From Halobacterium sp. DL1 (GTDB lineage Archaea; Halobacteriota; Halobacteria; Halobacteriales; Halobacteriaceae), in assembly GCA_000230955.3 (NCBI GenBank), contig CP007060.1, forward strand, positions 744,001 through 808,000: 64,000 nucleotides of DNA. The letters run 5' to 3'. The position numbers were made by a program, and so were the translations under genes. The notes under the pieces are model-generated. The model worked only from the letters and a program-made list of their open reading frames with translations. It ran no database searches and was not told the DNA's origin. This document shows positions 7,995 to 16,750 of the stretch, one piece after another. How positions within the stretch are numbered: the first letter of the stretch is position 1; each line of letters opens with the position of its first letter.

Positions 7995-9710
7995 TCAGTC
8001 ACCGTCCGCCCCCTCCTCGAGTGGGTCGACGTCGTGGTGCTCGCGGGCGTACTCCCGGGTTATCTTCCCCAGGCGGAAGTCCCGCAGGACCGCCGCGGGG
8101 TCCCGCTCGTCCGGGTCGCCGAAGCCGCCCGCGCCCGGCGTGCGGACGCTCACGACCGACCCCGGGTCGAGGTCGTGGACGGACTTCTGGGGGAGGCGTT
8201 CCCCCTCGCCGTCGGCGTCGTACGTCTCGCCGTCGAAGTGGTAGGCCGCGCCGAGGCCCCCCGGTTCGCCGCCGGCCAGGCCGTAGGGCGCGTGCTTGTG
8301 GCGCTCGGCGAGCAGGCTGAACCGGGCGGTGTGGTCGCGCACTTCGATGTCTCGCCGGAGGCCGAGACCGCCGCGGAACTCGCCCGCGCCCCCGGAGTCG
8401 GGCCGGTAGGCGTAACGGCGCACCCGCAGCGGGTAGGCCGTCTCCAGCACCTCGGCGGGCGTATTCATCGTGTTCGACATGTGGACGTGCACGCCGTCCA
8501 TGCCGTCCTTGCCCGTGCGGCCGCCGAAGCCGCCGCCCTGGGTCTCGTAGAACGCGTACGGCGTGTCGTCCCGGGGGTCGGTGCCGCCGAACGTGATGTT
8601 GTTCATCGTGCCCTGTCCGGCGGCGGTGACGCGCTCGGGCGCCTCCGTGCCGAACGCGCCGAGCACCACGTCGGTCACGCGCTGTGACGTCTCGAGGTTT
8701 CCGCCGACGACGGCGGCCGGCGGGTTCGGGTCGACAATGCTGCCGTCGGGCGTCTCGATGTCGATAGGTCGGTAGCAGCCGTGGTTCGGCGGGATGTCCG
8801 GGTCCGTCACGCAGCGGATGGCGTAGTACGTCGCCGACGAGGTGACCGCCAGCACGGCGTTGATTGGGCCCTCGGTCTGGTCGGCGGTGCCCGCGAAGTC
8901 GACGGTGACGCTGTCGCCATCGACGGTGACGGCCACCTTCACGGGGAGGTCGGTGTTCCCGCGGCCGTCGTCGTCGAGGACGTCCTCGAACGTGTACGTG
9001 CCGTCGGGGAACGCGTCCAGTTCCGCGCGCATCCGGCGCTCGGAGTAGTCCTTGATCTCGTCGAAGGCCGCGTCGAGTTCGCCGACGCCGTACTTGTCGA
9101 CGAGTTCGTGGACGCGCTCGCGGGCCGTCTCGTTGGCGGCCTCCTGGGCACGCAGGTCGCCGCGGCGCTCGTCGGCGGTCCGGACGTTCAGCAGGATCAT
9201 CTCCATCACGTCCTCGACCACCTCGCCCCGGTCGAACAGTTTGACCGGCGGGATGCGCAGCCCCTCCTGGTATATCTCCGTGGAGTCCGCGGCCACCGAG
9301 CCGGCGGTCGACCCACCGATGTCGGCGTGGTGGGCGCGGTTGGCCGCGTAGGCGACGAGCGTCGGGTCGTCGGCCTCTGGGTCCGCGTAGATTGGCGAGA
9401 CGAGCGTGAGGTCCGGGAGGTGTGCGCCCCCGCGGAACGGGTCGTTGAGGAGGACGGCGTCACCGGGTTCGAGGTCGCCGCCGAACTCGTCGACGGCGGC
9501 CGCGACGGAGAACGGCATCGCGCCGAGGTGGACGGGCATGTTCTCGGCCTGCGAGATCATCTCGCCGTCGGCGTCGAACAGCGCACAGGAGCAGTCACGG
9601 CGCTCCTTGATGTTCGGCGAGTAGCCCGTGCGGATGAGGTTCGCGTTCATCTCCTCGGCGATGGCGACGCAGCCGTTACGGATGACCTCCAGGGTGACCG
9701 AGTCGACCAT
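7995..9710 (-). CDS. hyuB: Hydantoinase/oxoprolinase family protein, B subunit
   Basis: This 571-residue protein belongs to the HyuB/N-methylhydantoinase B family. Early segments EEMNANLIRTGYSPNIKERRDCSCALFDADG and PGDAVLLNDPFRGGAHLPDL (given here in part) and the glycine-rich QGGGFGGRTGKDG, and the C-terminal RTPGAGGFGDP, are hallmarks of the family. With HyuA it catalyses ATP-dependent opening of hydantoin or 5-oxoproline rings, or carboxylation in acetone-carboxylase relatives. No gamma subunit of acetone carboxylase is present, which favours ring opening. It overlaps hyuA by one base (TGATG). Confidence 0.9.
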   Translation of the reverse strand: MVDSVTLEVIRNGCVAIAEEMNANLIRTGYSPNIKERRDCSCALFDADGEMISQAENMPVHLGAMPFSVAAAVDEFGGDLEPGDAVLLNDPFRGGAHLPDLTLVSPIYADPEADDPTLVAYAANRAHHADIGGSTAGSVAADSTEIYQEGLRIPPVKLFDRGEVVEDVMEMILLNVRTADERRGDLRAQEAANETARERVHELVDKYGVGELDAAFDEIKDYSERRMRAELDAFPDGTYTFEDVLDDDGRGNTDLPVKVAVTVDGDSVTVDFAGTADQTEGPINAVLAVTSSATYYAIRCVTDPDIPPNHGCYRPIDIETPDGSIVDPNPPAAVVGGNLETSQRVTDVVLGAFGTEAPERVTAAGQGTMNNITFGGTDPRDDTPYAFYETQGGGFGGRTGKDGMDGVHVHMSNTMNTPAEVLETAYPLRVRRYAYRPDSGGAGEFRGGLGLRRDIEVRDHTARFSLLAERHKHAPYGLAGGEPGGLGAAYHFDGETYDADGEGERLPQKSVHDLDPGSVVSVRTPGAGGFGDPDERDPAAVLRDFRLGKITREYAREHHDVDPLEEGADGD

Positions 9711-11767
9711 CAGCGGCCACCCCCGGTCTCGACGACGAGGTTGCCGTACTCGTCCACCTCGGCGGTCTGGCCGGGGTGGACGACGACGGTGCTCTCCTTC
9801 CCCTCGACGACCGCCGGCCCGTCGAAGGTGGCGTCCGCGGGCAGCGTCCCGCGGTCGTATATCTCGGTGTCGTGGGGCTCACCGTCGTAGGTCACGGTGC
9901 GAGTCTCGCGAATCGCGTCTTCTACCGTGCCCTCCGTGGTCGGCGGCGCGAGTTCCGGGGTCTCCACGAGGCCGCGGGCGCGCAGGCGCAGGGTCACGAG
10001 CTCGACCGGTTCGTCGGGGTCGGCGTGCCCGTAGCGGCGCTCGTGGCGCTCGTGGAACCGCTCGACGACCGCGTCGAGGGTCGCCTCGTCGACCTCGCCC
10101 TCCGAAACCGGCACCGAAATCTCGAACGACTGGCCGACGTAGCGGAGGTCCGCGGTGCGGTCGAAGCGGCGGTCCGCGGGCGCGACGTCCTCCTCGGCGA
10201 GGCGCCCGTCGCCCTGCTCGTGGAGGTCCGCGAACGTCTCGCGGAGCGTCGCCGGCGACAGCTCCTCCCACTGCCGGACGCGAGAGACGCTGTAGTCGTA
10301 CAGCACGTCGCTGATGAGCAGACCGAGCGCGGAGAGCACGCCCGCGGTCTGCGGGACGATGACCTTCGGGATGTCGAGGTCGGCGGCGAGCCGGCAGGCG
10401 TGCAGCGGCCCCGCGCCGCCGAACGCGACGAGCGCGAAGTCACGCGGGTCGTAGCCGCGCTCGACGGAGACGACGCGGAGCGCGCGCTGCATGTTCGCGT
10501 TCGCCACGTCGAGGACGCCCTGCGCGGCCTCCTGTGGGTCCATGCCGAGTTCGTCGCCGAGTCGCTCGTCGAAGGCGTCCCGGACGTCGTCGACCTCCAC
10601 GTCGAGTTCCCCGGAGAGGAACCGGTCGGGGTCGAGGCGCCCGAGCAGCAGGTGGGCGTCCGTGGTCGTCGGTTCGGTGCCGCCGCGGCCGTAGGAGATG
10701 GGGCCGGGGTCGGCGCCCGCCGAGCGCGGGCCGACGCGGAGCGCGCCGCCCTCGTCCACCCACGCGATGGAGCCGCCGCCGGAGCCGACCGTGTGGATGT
10801 CGATCATCGGAACGCCGACCGCGTAGTCGCCGACGGTGACGTCCGTCGAGACGAGCGGCTCGCCGCCCTCGACGAGCGAGACGTCGCAGGACGTGCCGCC
10901 CATGTCCATCGTGATGATGTCCTCGACGCCGCAGCGTTCGGCGACGTAGGTGGCACCCTGGACACCGCCGGCGGGCCCCGAGAGGAGCGTGTTCACCGGG
11001 CGTCCGCGCGCGGCGTCGGCGGTGATGAGGCCGCCGTTGGACTGCATGATCTTCAGTTCCGCGCCCACGTCGTTGTCGCGGACCTGGGCCTCGAGGTTGC
11101 CGATGTAGCTGTCCATGACGGGTTTGAGCGCGGCGTTCAGCGCCGTCGTCAGCGTTCGCTCGTACTCGCGAATTTCCGGGAGCACGTCGCTGGACAGCGA
11201 GTAGGAGACGTCGAGTCCCGCCTCGCGGAGCAGTTCGGCGACGCGCTGCTCGTGGTCGCCGTTCTCGAAGGCGAACAGCAGCGAGATAGCGACGCTGTCG
11301 ACGTCCGTGTCGGCGATGGTGTCGGCGAGGTCGCTGGCGTGGCCCTCGTCGAGTTCGCGGAGCACGTTCCCGCGCTCGTCGAGGCGGCCGGGAACCTCGA
11401 AGCGGCGGTCGCGGGGGACGATGGGCGCCGGCTTCTCGGCGTCGAAGTCGTAGATGTCGGGGCGGTTCTGCCGGGCGATCTCGAGGACGTCGCGGAACCC
11501 CTCGGTGGTGACGAGCGCGGTGTCCGCCCACGTCCCCTCGAGGACCGCATTCGTCGCGACCGTCGTGCCGTGGCTGAGGAAGCCCACGTCGTCGAAGGCG
11601 AACGCGGCCTCCTCGCGGCTCTTCTCCAGGCCGTTGACGACGCCCTCTTCGGGCGCGCCCGGCGTCGACGGCGTCTTGGTCACGTGGACGTCGCCGTCTC
11701 GGACGGTGACGATGTCCGTGAACGTGCCGCCGATGTCGACGCCGACCCGTACGTCGTCCGCGCTCAC
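9710..11767 (-). CDS. hyuA: Hydantoinase/oxoprolinase family protein, A subunit
   Basis: This 685-residue protein belongs to the HyuA/N-methylhydantoinase A family. It starts with VGVDIGGTFTDIV, the phosphate-binding motif of the ASKHA-type ATPase fold, and has TTVATNAVLEG near residue 70, the second-domain DMGGTSCDVSLV and the late ALVAFGGAGPLHAC. The length matches the family (about 650-700). It probably acts as a cytoplasmic complex with HyuB. It follows the binding-protein gene by 84 nt. The exact substrate (hydantoin, 5-oxoproline or another amide) cannot be told from sequence. Confidence 0.92.
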   Translation of the reverse strand: MSADDVRVGVDIGGTFTDIVTVRDGDVHVTKTPSTPGAPEEGVVNGLEKSREEAAFAFDDVGFLSHGTTVATNAVLEGTWADTALVTTEGFRDVLEIARQNRPDIYDFDAEKPAPIVPRDRRFEVPGRLDERGNVLRELDEGHASDLADTIADTDVDSVAISLLFAFENGDHEQRVAELLREAGLDVSYSLSSDVLPEIREYERTLTTALNAALKPVMDSYIGNLEAQVRDNDVGAELKIMQSNGGLITADAARGRPVNTLLSGPAGGVQGATYVAERCGVEDIITMDMGGTSCDVSLVEGGEPLVSTDVTVGDYAVGVPMIDIHTVGSGGGSIAWVDEGGALRVGPRSAGADPGPISYGRGGTEPTTTDAHLLLGRLDPDRFLSGELDVEVDDVRDAFDERLGDELGMDPQEAAQGVLDVANANMQRALRVVSVERGYDPRDFALVAFGGAGPLHACRLAADLDIPKVIVPQTAGVLSALGLLISDVLYDYSVSRVRQWEELSPATLRETFADLHEQGDGRLAEEDVAPADRRFDRTADLRYVGQSFEISVPVSEGEVDEATLDAVVERFHERHERRYGHADPDEPVELVTLRLRARGLVETPELAPPTTEGTVEDAIRETRTVTYDGEPHDTEIYDRGTLPADATFDGPAVVEGKESTVVVHPGQTAEVDEYGNLVVETGGGR

Positions 11768-11851
11768 GGCTCGTGCCCCCGTGGTGGTCTGTCCTGCGAC
11801 GCGACTACTGACTGGTGTGAGATTACAAACATGAATGCGGGGTGTGGCCGT

Positions 11852-13120
11852 TCAGACGAGTTCGCTCGCCGGAATCGTCTCCTGGTCCTCGAAGGAGCCG
11901 TCGACGACCTGAACGACGACCATGTCGCTGGCCACGTCGCCGTTCTCGTCGTAGTTCACGTTCCCGCTCGGACCGGAGTAGTCGATGTCGGAGCCGTTGT
12001 CGAGTGCGTCGACGCCGGCCTGGAACTCGCCGTAGCCGACCGCCTCGCCCTCCGGGTTGGTCACGGGCCGCATCTGCTCCTTGACGTCGGGGGACGCGAC
12101 GCTGCCCGCGCTGTGGGCGGCGAGCGCCCACGACATCAGCGCGTCGTAGGAGTTCCAGGAGTACGGCGAGAACAGCTGCGAGTCGGGGTACGCCGACTCG
12201 TAGTCGTCGACGAAGCTCTGGGTGTCGCCGCCGCTCGGCGGCTTCGTGCGGACGCCGTACATGCCGTTCATCACTTCTTCGCCGACGTTCTCGATGACGT
12301 CGCTGGAGAGCAGGCTGGTGTGGAGCACCCAGTTGCCGCCGTAGCCGCCCTCGTACCACTGCGAGAGGATGGTCGTCCCGCTCTCGGGGTAGCCCGCGAG
12401 CGCGACGTAGTCGGGGTCGTCGGCGAACAGTTCCTCGAGGGACTGCTGGTAGGAGGAGGCGCCGGACTCGTAGCCCACCTTCGCGGTCACTTCGCCGTCG
12501 AAGGACTCCTCGAAGACGTCCGCGAGCGCCGAGCCGAAGTCGTTGTTGACGTAGAGCACGGCCGCGGAACTCGCGTCGTTGTTCTGCGCGATACGTGACA
12601 TCACTCGCGCGACGAACCGGTCGTTGGTACGGGTCCGCCAGACGTAATCGTCGTCGTCGAGCGTGCTGATGACGGGCGACGAGGACGCCGGCGTCACGTG
12701 CAGTACCTCGTTGGGCACGGTCACCGACTCCGCGATGCTGATGGTCACGCCCGAGGAGACCGCGCCGAACACCGCGTCGACGCCGGTCGTGTCGACGAGC
12801 TTGGTCGCGGCGTTGACGCCCTGGGTGGACGCCGAGTTGGAGTCCTCGAAGTGGAGCTCCACGTTCATGCCGTTCGGGCCACCAGCGTTGTTGATGTCCT
12901 CCCGTGCCAGTTCGAAGCCGTTCTGCATCGGCCCCCCGAAGTCGCTGAGGTCTCCGCTGAACGGCACGACGACGCCGACGTCGACGGTGCCGCCACCGCC
13001 GCCGCCACCGCCCTGGAGGTCCTCGAGGCAACCCGCCAGTCCGGCGGTGCCGAGGGCACCGGCGGCGCGCAGGAACCGTCTCCGTTTCAACCGATCACTG
13101 AACGAGCTGTCCTGTGACAT
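11852..13120 (-). CDS. Tat-exported lipoprotein, amino acid/amide ABC substrate-binding protein (LivK-like)
   Basis: This 422-residue protein has the twin-arginine motif RRRFLR (residues 13-18) and a lipobox LAGC with the lipid-attached Cys31, followed by a Gly-rich linker. The remainder is a type I periplasmic-binding fold: VDVGVVVPFSGDLSDFGG, then QNGFELAREDIN and a central AVFGAVSSGVT. This is the extracytoplasmic receptor for LivHMGF and the first gene of the unit. A TATA box sits about 26 nt upstream of the ATG, and inverted and direct repeats lie around it, so it is likely the controlled promoter of the pathway. Confidence 0.92.
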   Translation of the reverse strand: MSQDSSFSDRLKRRRFLRAAGALGTAGLAGCLEDLQGGGGGGGGTVDVGVVVPFSGDLSDFGGPMQNGFELAREDINNAGGPNGMNVELHFEDSNSASTQGVNAATKLVDTTGVDAVFGAVSSGVTISIAESVTVPNEVLHVTPASSSPVISTLDDDDYVWRTRTNDRFVARVMSRIAQNNDASSAAVLYVNNDFGSALADVFEESFDGEVTAKVGYESGASSYQQSLEELFADDPDYVALAGYPESGTTILSQWYEGGYGGNWVLHTSLLSSDVIENVGEEVMNGMYGVRTKPPSGGDTQSFVDDYESAYPDSQLFSPYSWNSYDALMSWALAAHSAGSVASPDVKEQMRPVTNPEGEAVGYGEFQAGVDALDNGSDIDYSGPSGNVNYDENGDVASDMVVVQVVDGSFEDQETIPASELV

Positions 13121-13133
13121 AGTGTAACACTAT
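13119..13133. promoter_or_regulatory. Perfect inverted repeat over the livK-like start codon (candidate operator)
   Basis: ATAGTGT and ACACTAT form perfect 7-bp arms around a single base. The site overlaps the ATG and the predicted transcription start of the binding-protein gene, where a bound repressor would block RNA polymerase. Function is inferred. Confidence 0.5.
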
Positions 13134-13142
13134 CATCCGGGG

Positions 13143-13149
13143 TATATAT
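13143..13149 (-). promoter_or_regulatory. TATA box of the binding-protein/hydantoinase operon
   Basis: The sequence TATATA is centred about 26 nt upstream of the ATG at 13120, the spacing of a leaderless archaeal promoter. Confidence 0.55.
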
Positions 13150-13155
13150 TCGTGG

Positions 13156-13214
13156 TTGTGAACCGTGTGCACGGTTGCTGCGGTTCTTGTGAACGAATAC
13201 GCGGTCGTGTGAAC
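13156..13214. promoter_or_regulatory. Three GTTCACA direct repeats upstream of the operon promoter
   Basis: TGTGAAC (GTTCACA on the transcribed strand) occurs at 13157-13163, 13188-13194 and 13208-13214. The spacings are 31 and 20 bp, close to three and two helical turns. A further inverted repeat, AACCGTG-TG-CACGGTT, spans 13161-13176. The array lies between the regulator gene and the promoter it may control. Confidence 0.45.
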
Positions 13215-13249
13215 AGTCGGCCGCGGTTGGTCGGGGGGTCGAACCCGGC

Positions 13250-13792
13250 TCAGGGCTTCTCGGTCAGCAGCACCTTCGCGACCCCTTCCTCCATCTCCAC
13301 GTCGAAGGGGAGGTGGGCGACACTCCGCGCGATGAACCGCGTCATGAACCAGCGGATGTCCGCCGAGGGGAAGACGATGTGGTAGGTGTTCTCCGTCGTC
13401 CGTCGGACCGTTAGGAACCCGCAGAGCGCCAGCCACTCCAGGAGGTCCTCCAGGGAGTCGAAGCGGTCGCGGTACTCCTCCGCGTGGTAGTCCGACACCT
13501 GGTCGGTGTCCTCGATGAACGCCTGCTTGGGTTCGCCGTCGTCCTGGACGTGTTCGAGGAAGCAGTGGAGGAAGTCGATGTCGAGGAGGACGTGCTCGCC
13601 ACCCGCGAGCATCTTGTAGTACTCCTCGAGGGTCTCGGAACTGTCCGTGCTGGCGGCCTCGTAGTTCGCGGCGTAGAACGTCAGGGCCCGCCGCACCAGT
13701 TCGCTCTGGGAGCGGTCGGTCTTCTTCGCGAGGTCGTCGAGGGCCTCCCGAGCCTCCCCGTCGAGGGAGACTGTCAGCCGGTCTGAACTCAT
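13250..13792 (-). CDS. Ribbon-helix-helix (CopG/Arc-type) transcriptional regulator
   Basis: The ATG at 13792 gives 180 residues; the longer upstream frame is a shadow of other genes. The first 45 residues are a ribbon-helix-helix DNA-binding domain: RLTVSLDGEAREALDDLA, then SQSELVRRALTFY. The remaining 130 residues look like a sensor or oligomerisation domain with no motif I know. A TATA-like TTTTACTA lies about 27 nt upstream. Placed directly upstream of the livK-hyu-liv unit in the same orientation, it is the best candidate for the pathway regulator. Confidence 0.85.
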   Translation of the reverse strand: MSSDRLTVSLDGEAREALDDLAKKTDRSQSELVRRALTFYAANYEAASTDSSETLEEYYKMLAGGEHVLLDIDFLHCFLEHVQDDGEPKQAFIEDTDQVSDYHAEEYRDRFDSLEDLLEWLALCGFLTVRRTTENTYHIVFPSADIRWFMTRFIARSVAHLPFDVEMEEGVAKVLLTEKP

Positions 13793-13992
13793 TGAGGTGG
13801 TGTAGCATGCCGAGGTAGTAAAACCCCGTCGCCTCCAGCGGCCGCGTTCCCCCGAAATCCACGACGCTCCGGCCGAGCCGTGGCGTGCCGCGTCCGTCCC
13901 GATCTCCGACCGACCACCGGACCCAGGTCGACAGAACGCGGGAATGCAGCCCGGAGGCGCCCGAAATCGGGTTTCACGAGCGAACGGTTGGG

Positions 13993-14000
13993 TTTTTAGG
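13993..14000 (+). promoter_or_regulatory. Probable TATA box for guaA subunit gene
   Basis: TTTTTAGG is centred about 27 nt before the ATG at 14024, consistent with a leaderless transcript. Confidence 0.45.
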
Positions 14001-14023
14001 CACCTACCGTCTATTCCGCTATC

Positions 14024-14575
14024 ATGACCCGCATCCTCGTCGTCGACAACCACGGGCAGTTCACCCACCTGGAGCACAGGCTGCTCCGGGACATGGACGG
14101 GGTGGACGCCGAGCTCGTGGCGAACACGACGCCTCCCGAGGACCTCGACGCGGACGGCCTCGTACTCTCCGGCGGCCCCGACATGGCCGACATCGGTCGC
14201 TGTCCCGACTACCTCGACCTCGACATCCCCGTCTTCGGCATCTGTCTCGGCATGCAGATCATCGCGGCCGAACTCGGCGGCCGCGTCGAGTCCGGCGACT
14301 ACGGCGGCTACGCCGACGTGAACGTCAGGATCCTCGACGAGGACGACCCGCTGCTCGGGTCGCTCGCGCCCGACACCCGCGTCTGGGCGAGCCACGCCGA
14401 CGAGGTCGTCGAACTGCCCGAGGGGTTCACGCGCACCGCCGAGAGCGACATCTGCGGCGTCGAAGCGATGTCGGACACCGACCGCGACCTCTACGGCGTG
14501 CAGTTCCACCCCGAGGTCGCCCACACGGAGGAGGGCGAGGCGGTGTTCGAGAACTTCCTCCGTATCTGCGAGTAG
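14024..14575 (+). CDS. guaAA: GMP synthase, glutamine amidotransferase subunit A
   Basis: This 183-residue protein is a class I glutaminase. The nucleophile Cys74 lies in GICLGMQ, with His162 and Glu164 in FHPEV, and the oxyanion SGGPD is near residue 49. The length matches archaeal two-subunit GMP synthases, where this subunit feeds ammonia to a separate ATP-pyrophosphatase subunit that converts XMP to GMP; that partner gene is not in the window. The next gene starts 3 nt downstream, so the two are probably co-transcribed. Confidence 0.93.
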   Translation: MTRILVVDNHGQFTHLEHRLLRDMDGVDAELVANTTPPEDLDADGLVLSGGPDMADIGRCPDYLDLDIPVFGICLGMQIIAAELGGRVESGDYGGYADVNVRILDEDDPLLGSLAPDTRVWASHADEVVELPEGFTRTAESDICGVEAMSDTDRDLYGVQFHPEVAHTEEGEAVFENFLRICE

Positions 14576-14578
14576 GCC

Positions 14579-16444
14579 ATGACTGAGACCCAGGGCGAAC
14601 TGGCCAGCCTCTCGAAGTACATCTTCCGCGCGCCGCGGTGGTACACCAGCGTCGCGCTCTCGCTGGTCATCGCTGCCCTCGCCGGCATCGCGGCCTTCGA
14701 CAGCCAGTACGTCCTGGAGGACGCCTGGCAGGGCGTCTTCTTCATCGCCGTGCCGACCATCGTCGCCAGCCTCGCGACGACGCCGGTCGACCGGTTCTTC
14801 GGCGGCCAGTTGACGTACAACCGCTCCTCGCTGCTCGCGGTGGCCTGCGAGGTGCTCGTGGTCATCGTGCTCGTGACCGCGGGGGTCATCGCCGTGCTCG
14901 TCCCCCGGTTCGGGCAGAACTTCGTCTTCGACTCGCTCATCGCGGCGCTCGCGCTCGTGTTCGCCGTCCGCTTCCTCGTCGTCCTCGCGGTGTCTCGGAA
15001 CTCGCCCATCGTCGCCGCTATCCCCGCCAGCATCCAGACCGCGACGGGGGGCGTCCTCCTGTTCGTCTACAGCGGGACGATGAACTTCCTCACCGGGGGC
15101 GGCCCCCTCGTGGGCGCCTACCTCTCGCGGCCGAGTCGCGCACCCCCCGAGATCCAGTACGCGTTCGCGCCGCAGGACTTCCTGCTGCTCGTGCTGATGA
15201 CGACGCTGTACGGCCTGACGGCGTACGCGTTCGTCGTCATCGTCGACCGCCCGTGGAAGCGCAGCCTCGGCGTGAGCGTCCTCGACTTCATCCGCGGGTT
15301 CATCGGCCACATCGCGGAGGGAACTCGGGAACTGGAGGACTTCTTCGAACAGATCGGCGAGGAGGCAGTCGTCCCGGTCACCGTCCTCTCGTTCCGCCGG
15401 ACGAGCGACGAGACGGAGAAGGCCCGCTTCGTCCTGCCGATGATCCACCCCGGCCCGATGGGCGAGATCGGCGGCGGCAACCTCCCCCAGCGCGTCGCGG
15501 AGACGTCGACGGGGCTGGCGTTCCCACCCCACGCGACCGCTGGCCACGACTTCAACCTCGTCACCGAGCGGGAGGTGGACACGCTCATCGAGACAGCCGA
15601 GCGTGCCTTCGAGAAGATCGAGTACACCGAGCAGGCGACCGACTCGGTCCGCGTCCAGGAGGGCGACGCGAAACTCCTCGGACAGGCTGTCGACGACCGC
15701 GCTCTCATCGTCTCCACGTACGCCCCCGAGTTCGCAGACGACGTCGAGTACGCGGTCGGCCTGTCGGCGGCGGCCGAGGCCCGCGTCGAGGGGATGGACG
15801 ACGTGCTACTCGCGGACGCGCACAACTGCAACAACGGCCTCGACGGCGACGACCTCGGCCACGTCTACCCCGGCAGCAAGCGCTCGTTCGACATGATCCA
15901 GGCCGCGGGCGAGGTCGCGCGCCGGATTCGGGACGCCCCCGACCGCGACATGCGCCTCGGCACAGCGTGGGACCGCACGACGTGGCGCCCCACCGACGGC
16001 ATCGGGCCGCTCGGCGTGCGCGTCGCCGTCCTCGAGACGGGCGACCAGCGCACCGCCTACGTCCTCGTCGACGGCAACAACATGGAACCGGGCCTCCGCG
16101 AGCAGTTGATCGACGCGCTCGACGCTGTCGACCACGCCGAGGTGATGACGACGGACACCCACATCGTGAACACCGTCGAGTCCTCGAACCAGGTCGGCGC
16201 CGCCCTCGACTGGGACGAACTCACGGCCCTCGTCAGCGAACTCACCGAGGAGGCCATCGAGGACCTCGAACCCGTCGAGGGCGGGATGGCCAGCGAGCGC
16301 GCGGAGGTCACCGTATTCGGCAACGACCGGACGGAGACACTCGCCAGCCACGCTAACGCCGTTATCGCCATGAGCGGCGCGATAGCCGTCCTGGCGGTGC
16401 TAGCGACGGTCACGATCAGCGTCCTCATCTTCTTCCTGACCTGA
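14579..16444 (+). CDS. DUF2070 family membrane protein
   Basis: This 621-residue protein has an N-terminal half with about seven hydrophobic segments (to about residue 220). A large soluble domain follows, with conserved-looking stretches VLPMIHPGPMGEIGGGNLP, LADAHNCNN and LVDGNNMEPGLREQ. A last hydrophobic helix near 600-620 ends the protein. The arrangement and length match the archaeal DUF2070 family, whose function is unknown. The histidine, aspartate and asparagine clusters in the soluble domain look like a metal-dependent active site, which is my inference. Confidence 0.85.
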   Translation: MTETQGELASLSKYIFRAPRWYTSVALSLVIAALAGIAAFDSQYVLEDAWQGVFFIAVPTIVASLATTPVDRFFGGQLTYNRSSLLAVACEVLVVIVLVTAGVIAVLVPRFGQNFVFDSLIAALALVFAVRFLVVLAVSRNSPIVAAIPASIQTATGGVLLFVYSGTMNFLTGGGPLVGAYLSRPSRAPPEIQYAFAPQDFLLLVLMTTLYGLTAYAFVVIVDRPWKRSLGVSVLDFIRGFIGHIAEGTRELEDFFEQIGEEAVVPVTVLSFRRTSDETEKARFVLPMIHPGPMGEIGGGNLPQRVAETSTGLAFPPHATAGHDFNLVTEREVDTLIETAERAFEKIEYTEQATDSVRVQEGDAKLLGQAVDDRALIVSTYAPEFADDVEYAVGLSAAAEARVEGMDDVLLADAHNCNNGLDGDDLGHVYPGSKRSFDMIQAAGEVARRIRDAPDRDMRLGTAWDRTTWRPTDGIGPLGVRVAVLETGDQRTAYVLVDGNNMEPGLREQLIDALDAVDHAEVMTTDTHIVNTVESSNQVGAALDWDELTALVSELTEEAIEDLEPVEGGMASERAEVTVFGNDRTETLASHANAVIAMSGAIAVLAVLATVTISVLIFFLT

Positions 16445-16509
16445 GCCGTGGGGATTCCGCACCTTTCTGCTCCGTTTACTGCTATCGGAGCGACTCTCGA
16501 CACTCGTGA

Positions 16510-16684
16510 CACCACCTCGAAAGCCCCGAGTGGCTGAACCGTCCGCGCCTCGCTGCGCTCCTCCTCGCTCGTTTCACTCGCTCCTGCGGTGCTTACGTCG
16601 CCGGGGCCGGGTTCAGCCACCCGCCCCTTTCAGTCCAGCCCGATACCGGCTGGTACACTGGCGAGTGGGACTTTCGAGGTGGTG
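16510..16684. repeat. Nested inverted-repeat (foldback) element in convergent intergenic region
   Basis: This region between the stops at 16444 and 16751 holds no gene. Outer arms at 16510-16523 and 16671-16684 are perfect 14-bp inverted repeats (CACCACCTCGAAAG). Inner arms at 16530-16540 and 16610-16620 are perfect 11-bp inverted repeats (GTGGCTGAACC). The loop is rich in CGCTCGC-like motifs. The structure resembles a miniature foldback element or a large bidirectional terminator. I see no clear target duplication. Confidence 0.6.
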
Positions 16685-16750
16685 TTGGTAACGCTGACCA
16701 GTAGAATTACAGAAGCAACTAGGAACCGTGGCGAACGGGAGAAGACGAAC

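Noticed and set aside
7995-11767. Acetone carboxylase (Acx) alpha/beta subunits
   Set aside because: HyuA/HyuB relatives include these, but no gamma subunit gene is present and the ABC importer context fits amide ring opening better.
9776-12598. 940-codon plus-strand open frame antisense to hyuA and the binding-protein gene
   Set aside because: Low-quality composition (Val/Arg/Asp/Glu rich), no motif, and it mirrors a clear HyuA gene; high G+C DNA gives long antisense frames.
13793-15547. Long minus-strand extension of the RHH regulator frame
   Set aside because: It is antisense to guaA subunit A and the DUF2070 gene; the protein starts cleanly at the ATG 13792 with the RHH domain.
16510-16684. 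Full insertion sequence
   Set aside because: It has inverted repeats but is too short and has no transposase; kept only as a foldback repeat.
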